Below are positions 60,666 through 64,000 of a stretch of DNA of 64,000 nt, in pieces. This DNA is from an uncultured Chloroflexota bacterium (lineage in GTDB: Bacteria > Chloroflexota > Limnocylindria > Limnocylindrales > CSP1-4). How positions within the stretch are numbered: position 1 is the first letter of the stretch; every line of letters starts with the position of its first letter. Made by a program: the position numbers and the translations under genes. The notes under the pieces are model-generated. The model saw nothing but the letters and a program-made list of their open reading frames with translations, had not been told where the DNA came from and made no database searches. The stretch is from the NCBI GenBank assembly GCA_903822495.1, contig CAIJPD010000013.1, positions 1 through 64,000 of the forward strand, written 5' to 3'.

Positions 60666-61355
60666 CTAGCCCAGGGCCTTCTCGGCGTACTCCTGGAGCT
60701 GCATCCGCACCACGTACTCGCGCGCCGCGGACAGGTGGGCGCGCGACGCCGCTTCGGCCGCCTCCGGGTCATGCGCCTCGAGCGCGTTCACGATGGCCCG
60801 GTGCTCGTCGAGGATGGTGCTGACCCGCTGGCCGCTGGCGAAGGGCAGCGTGGTGAAGCGGCGGACGAACTCACGCAGGTCCCGGCCCAGGCGCTCCAGC
60901 ATGCCGTTGCCGGCCGCGCCATAGATGACGTCGTGGAAGCGCATGTTGGCCACGATCACCTGCTCGCGCTTGCCCGCATCCACCGCCTCCGCCATGGAGT
61001 TGACGATGACGCGCAGGCGTCCCAGCTCTGACGGCGTGATGCGGTGCGCGGCCAGGCGGGCGGCGAGTGCATCCAGCGCCTCGCGGACCACGAAGACGTC
61101 CTCGATCTCGCGGGCATCCGGGGCATGGACCACCATCCCGCGGGTGGGATCCGCCAGCACCAGGTTCTCCGCGGCGAGCCGCTTGAGCGCCTCGCGAACG
61201 GGCGTGCGACTGACCCCGAATTCGGCCGCGATCGCGAGCTCAATGAGGCGGGTGTCCGGCGCGAGACTGCCAGAGACGATCTGCTCCTTGAGCGAGCGGT
61301 ACACATACTCGCTGCTCTGGAGACCGTCCCTGCGACCGGCATTGGTGGTCCGCAT
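60666..61355 (-). CDS. GntR family transcriptional regulator, FadR/FCD subfamily
   Basis: 229 residues from the ATG at 61355 (GAAGGA upstream). An N-terminal winged helix (ELAIAAEFGVSRTPVREALK, about 39-58) is followed by an all-helical FCD ligand domain with DVFVVREALDALAARLAAHR, FHDVIYGAAGNGML and TILDEHRAIVNALEAHDP, where His residues usually bind metal. FCD regulators sense carboxylic acids. It is divergent from the hydrolase at 61498. Confidence 0.93.
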   Translation of the reverse strand: MRTTNAGRRDGLQSSEYVYRSLKEQIVSGSLAPDTRLIELAIAAEFGVSRTPVREALKRLAAENLVLADPTRGMVVHAPDAREIEDVFVVREALDALAARLAAHRITPSELGRLRVIVNSMAEAVDAGKREQVIVANMRFHDVIYGAAGNGMLERLGRDLREFVRRFTTLPFASGQRVSTILDEHRAIVNALEAHDPEAAEAASRAHLSAAREYVVRMQLQEYAEKALG

Positions 61356-61400
61356 CCGGTGTCCTTCAGTCGTCACGATGGCTTGCGGCAGATGGCCGCA

Positions 61401-61430
61401 TGCAATACTTGACGCGGAGTATATGCGACG
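61401..61430. promoter_or_regulatory. AT-rich interrupted palindrome, candidate GntR operator
   Basis: ATAC (61405-61408) and GTAT (61419-61422) flank TTGACGCGGA, with GCA/TGC sequences further out. It is the most AT-rich spot in the region between the GntR gene and the divergent hydrolase. Autoregulation here is likely but not shown. Confidence 0.35.
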
Positions 61431-61497
61431 TCGCGCGGTCCGCAGGCCTCGGGGAACGGCCCGCCTGGCGGACCGTTCCGGTAGCAGGAGGGACCCC

Positions 61498-62427
61498 ATG
61501 AGCGTGCACACCGAGCCCGGCGAGAAGGTCTGGTTCTATTCCCCGGTCGGCCGGATCGCGGGCCTCCTCTGGGTCCCCAAGGACATGAAGCCCGGCGAGC
61601 GGCTGCCCGCGATCATCATCGCCCGCGGGTTTGGCTCCATCAAGGAGTTCGTCAATCCCGGCTTCGCGCCCGTCCTCAACAAGGAGGGCTACATCGTCCT
61701 TGGCTTCGACTACCCGGGCCTGGGCGAGAGCGAGGGCCTGCCGGGCCGGCTGATCCCCACCGAGCACGCCGAGGCGATCCGGTGCGGCATCTCCTTCCTG
61801 CAGACGCTGCCCCAGGTGGACCCGGACAAGATCGGCCTGCTGGGCGACAGCATGGGCGGGGCGCACGTCCTGTACGCCGCGGCCAACGACCCGCGCGCCG
61901 CGTGCGTGATCTCGTACGGCGGCCCGGGCGACGGCGACCGCTGGTTCCGCAGCCTCATGGGCTATGAGCGTTACCTGAAGTGGAGGGACCGGATCGACGA
62001 GGAGCGCCAGCGGCGCGTCCTGACCGGCGAGAACACCTACGCCTCCGCCTACGACTTCCTGGCCTTCGGGGAAAAGGAGCGCGCGGAGTGGGAGGAGTTC
62101 GAGAAGGAGTTCCCCACCGCCCACCCGGATATCACCATCGAGACGGCCGAGAAGTACCTGGAGTACAAGCCGGAGCAGCTCGTCGCGCAGATCTCGCCGC
62201 GCCCGGTCTTCTTCGTCACCGCCGCCACCAGCATCATCGTCCCGCCCGACGAGAGCCTGTACCTGTACGCGGCGGCCAAGGAGCCCAAGAGGCTCTGGAT
62301 CATCCCGCCCACGGGCGCCGCGTTCCGGTATGCCACCCACCTGAAGGGCCACGGCTACAGCGAGCACGTCGCCAAGGCGTTCATCGACTGGTTCAAGGAG
62401 TGGATCCCGCCGGTCCGGGCCAGCTGA
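61498..62427 (+). CDS. Alpha/beta hydrolase (dienelactone hydrolase/acyl-peptidase-like)
   Basis: 309 residues. The ATG follows AGGAGGG. Nucleophile elbow GDSMGG (Ser118), oxyanion segment IIIARGFGSIKEF, and a C-terminal HLKGHGYSEHVAKAF with the likely catalytic His. An unusual feature is a highly charged helical segment (about residues 160-215, EEFEKEF, EKYLEYKPEQ) acting as a cap. It is divergent from the GntR regulator, which probably controls it. Confidence 0.88.
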   Translation: MSVHTEPGEKVWFYSPVGRIAGLLWVPKDMKPGERLPAIIIARGFGSIKEFVNPGFAPVLNKEGYIVLGFDYPGLGESEGLPGRLIPTEHAEAIRCGISFLQTLPQVDPDKIGLLGDSMGGAHVLYAAANDPRAACVISYGGPGDGDRWFRSLMGYERYLKWRDRIDEERQRRVLTGENTYASAYDFLAFGEKERAEWEEFEKEFPTAHPDITIETAEKYLEYKPEQLVAQISPRPVFFVTAATSIIVPPDESLYLYAAAKEPKRLWIIPPTGAAFRYATHLKGHGYSEHVAKAFIDWFKEWIPPVRAS

Positions 62428-62512
62428 CCCGATCTCGGCGCGGCGGGCGGGGCGGCCCAAGGCACCGCCCGCGCGCCCGGTGCGATCCGTGGCGCCCGTG
62501 CCGGCCGGACGT

Positions 62513-63553
62513 TCAGGCGCCCGGTGTCGCCCCGCGTCGACGGAGCTCCGCGATGATCGCCGGCACCACGGCGTGGAGGTCGCCCACCACCGCGTAGGTG
62601 GCCCGCGCCATGATCGGCGCGTCCCGGTCCGTGTTGATCGCCAGGATGGCCCGGGCCCCGCGGCAGCCCACGATGTGCTGGATGGCGCCGCTGATGCCGC
62701 ACGCGATGTAGAGGTCCGGTGAGATCCGTGTCCCGGTCTGCCCGACCTGCTCCGAGTGCGGCCGCCAGCCGGCACCGGTCACCACGCGCGAGACGCCGAC
62801 GGTCCCGCCGAGCAGGGCCGCGAGCTCCTCGAGTAGCCCGAAGGCATCCGGCCCGCCCACGCCTCGCCCGCCGCCGACGACCACGCGGGCCTCCGCGAGC
62901 GAGACGCCGCCCGCCGCCGAGGCGACGCGCTCCACGAGGCGCACTCGGGTGTCCGGCTGGCCCCCCTCGTCCGCGAGCGTGATGATCCGGGGCGCGCCCG
63001 CGGGTGGCGCGGGCACCGCGCCGTCGGCCCCCGCCCCATCGGCCACGGTCAACAGGACCGTGGCCCCGTCCAGCCGCGCCTCCTCGAGGACGCTCCCACC
63101 CCAGCGCAGCCGCGTCACGGACAGGGCGCGGGCCGGATCCTCGCCGTCGGCCGCGGAGACCTGGGTGCAGGCGGCCGCCAGGGGCAGGTTCGTCAGCGCG
63201 GCGGCGTAGGCCAGCGTCTCCGTGCCGCGGGCCGTTGCCGCGGCGATCAGGGCGCGCGGCGCGTTCGTCACGAGCAGGTGGGCCAGCAGCCTGCCGGGGA
63301 GCGCCGGGGTGTCGAACGGGCGACCGGCATCGCCCTTGTCATCGTGGGCGACATGAACGACGCCGAGGCCGTGCGCTCCGAGCGCGGAGGCCGCCGCCAC
63401 GGCACCCTCGCCGAGAGCCACCGCCTCCAGAGGTGCGCCGAGCGCATCCGCCAGGCCCCGGGCGACGGCCAGCGCGGCCAGTGACGCCGGGGCCGGCTCG
63501 CCGGTCGCGTGCTCGACGAAGACGATCACCGCGCCGGCCCCCAGCCCGCTCAC
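62513..63553 (-). CDS. etfA: Electron transfer flavoprotein alpha subunit
   Basis: 346 residues, GTG overlapping the etfB stop (GTGA). The C-terminal FAD domain is clear: VVVGGGRGVGGPDAFGLLEE, HSEQVGQTGTRISPDLYIAC, GISGAIQHIVGC and AINTDRDAPIMARATYAVVG. It carries electrons from flavin dehydrogenases to the quinone pool. It may receive electrons from acyl-CoA or dimethylglycine-type dehydrogenases encoded outside the window. Confidence 0.93.
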   Translation of the reverse strand: MSGLGAGAVIVFVEHATGEPAPASLAALAVARGLADALGAPLEAVALGEGAVAAASALGAHGLGVVHVAHDDKGDAGRPFDTPALPGRLLAHLLVTNAPRALIAAATARGTETLAYAAALTNLPLAAACTQVSAADGEDPARALSVTRLRWGGSVLEEARLDGATVLLTVADGAGADGAVPAPPAGAPRIITLADEGGQPDTRVRLVERVASAAGGVSLAEARVVVGGGRGVGGPDAFGLLEELAALLGGTVGVSRVVTGAGWRPHSEQVGQTGTRISPDLYIACGISGAIQHIVGCRGARAILAINTDRDAPIMARATYAVVGDLHAVVPAIIAELRRRGATPGA

Positions 63554-64000
63554 GGGTTCACCAGCCCGAGCGATTCCAGGAGGTCCACGACCGCCGGGGC
63601 CGCCTCCGCGCCCGTGCCCAGGACATGAACCTGGGCATCCTCCTCGTCCGGAACGCGCAGCCGGATCATGGTCGGGCCGCCGACCTGTCGCTCGGGGCGG
63701 GTGGCCATGATCGCCACCTTCTTCGCCCGGAGCCGCCCGGGGATCGAGGGGTAGCGGGGCCGGTTGAGCCCCTCGCGGACCGCGAGCACCGCCGGGAGCG
63801 GCACGTGGTACACCTCCTGTCCGCGGGTCCCGTCCCGGCGAGCGCGGACCGATGTGCCTTCCACGTCGAGCCCCTTGACGCCCGTCAGCCAGGGGCGGTC
63901 CAGCGCCGCGGCCACGCGAATGGGGACCTGGTAGTCCCCGCTGTCCGCGGCCTCGTTGCCGAACAGGACCAGGTCATGGTCGAACCCTTCGGCCGCGTCG
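63550..64000 (-). CDS. etfB: Electron transfer flavoprotein beta subunit, 5' part missing
   Basis: The last 149 residues of the beta subunit; the start lies beyond the window. FDHDLVLFGNEAADSGDYQV is the AMP-binding loop region, then PIRVAAALDRPWLTGVKGLD and LPAVLAVREGLNRPRYPSIP, all typical of EtfB. In frame and uninterrupted to the window edge. It overlaps etfA by 4 bases. Confidence 0.92.
   Translation of the reverse strand, partial: DAAEGFDHDLVLFGNEAADSGDYQVPIRVAAALDRPWLTGVKGLDVEGTSVRARRDGTRGQEVYHVPLPAVLAVREGLNRPRYPSIPGRLRAKKVAIMATRPERQVGGPTMIRLRVPDEEDAQVHVLGTGAEAAPAVVDLLESLGLVNP

Overview
The window is one stretch of about 70% GC chromosome with no rRNA, tRNA, phage or transposase gene that I could find. 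Its many lipoprotein solute-binding proteins, with long Ala-Thr-Pro linkers after the lipobox Cys, its GTG/TTG starts and its 4-base ATGA/GTGA gene overlaps suit a soil-type Chloroflexota bacterium (Limnocylindria-like). A high-GC actinobacterium is not excluded. The taxon is inferred from style only.

The content is a series of small-molecule uptake and catabolism modules. 1-2447: end of a [2Fe-2S] subunit and the molybdenum subunit of a xanthine-dehydrogenase-type hydroxylase. 2664-7771: a complete PotABC/FbpABC-like importer plus an SDR dehydrogenase. 7955-11611: three tandem, near-identical NMT1-type binding proteins with no permease. 11705-18480: an isochorismatase-fold hydrolase, two cupins, a two-ring CDC48-like ATPase with a degenerate second ring, a flavin-type oxidoreductase, an MFS transporter and a CoxG-like protein. 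19055-21633: a membrane protein ending in a PI3/4-kinase-like domain, with an overlapping 90-residue partner gene. 22049-27018: a cyclic amidohydrolase and a UbiD decarboxylase, divergent from a strongly altered asparaginase-fold protein. 27099-31160: two back-to-back E1 alpha/beta dehydrogenase pairs. 31335-34865: a hydrolase, small proteins and a cluster of SHOCT/DUF805-type membrane proteins. 35021-36836: cobalt-type nitrile hydratase (alpha, beta, activator). 37038-43720: a complete dipeptide/nickel-type ABC importer plus a hydrolase. 43794-46181: an SDR and a GMC oxidoreductase. 46182-46892: a repeat-rich non-coding block with paired REP-like palindromes. 46893-56277: a ten-gene operon coupling an SsuABC-like importer to a CoA-transferase, an amidohydrolase and a three-subunit biotin carboxylase. 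56400-64000: SDR, methylisocitrate/dimethylmalate-type lyase, PrpF isomerase, asparaginase homologue, GntR regulator, hydrolase and electron-transfer flavoprotein.

Taken together, the genes look like a scavenging region for amides, nitriles, N-heterocycles and carboxylic acids. Substrates are bound by abundant lipoproteins, imported, hydrolysed or hydroxylated, activated to CoA or carboxylated, and fed through C4-C6 branched acids to central metabolism. No single substrate can be named from sequence. Each of the six binding-protein genes is followed by a strong GC-rich stem-loop, which would let the binding protein outnumber its transporter.
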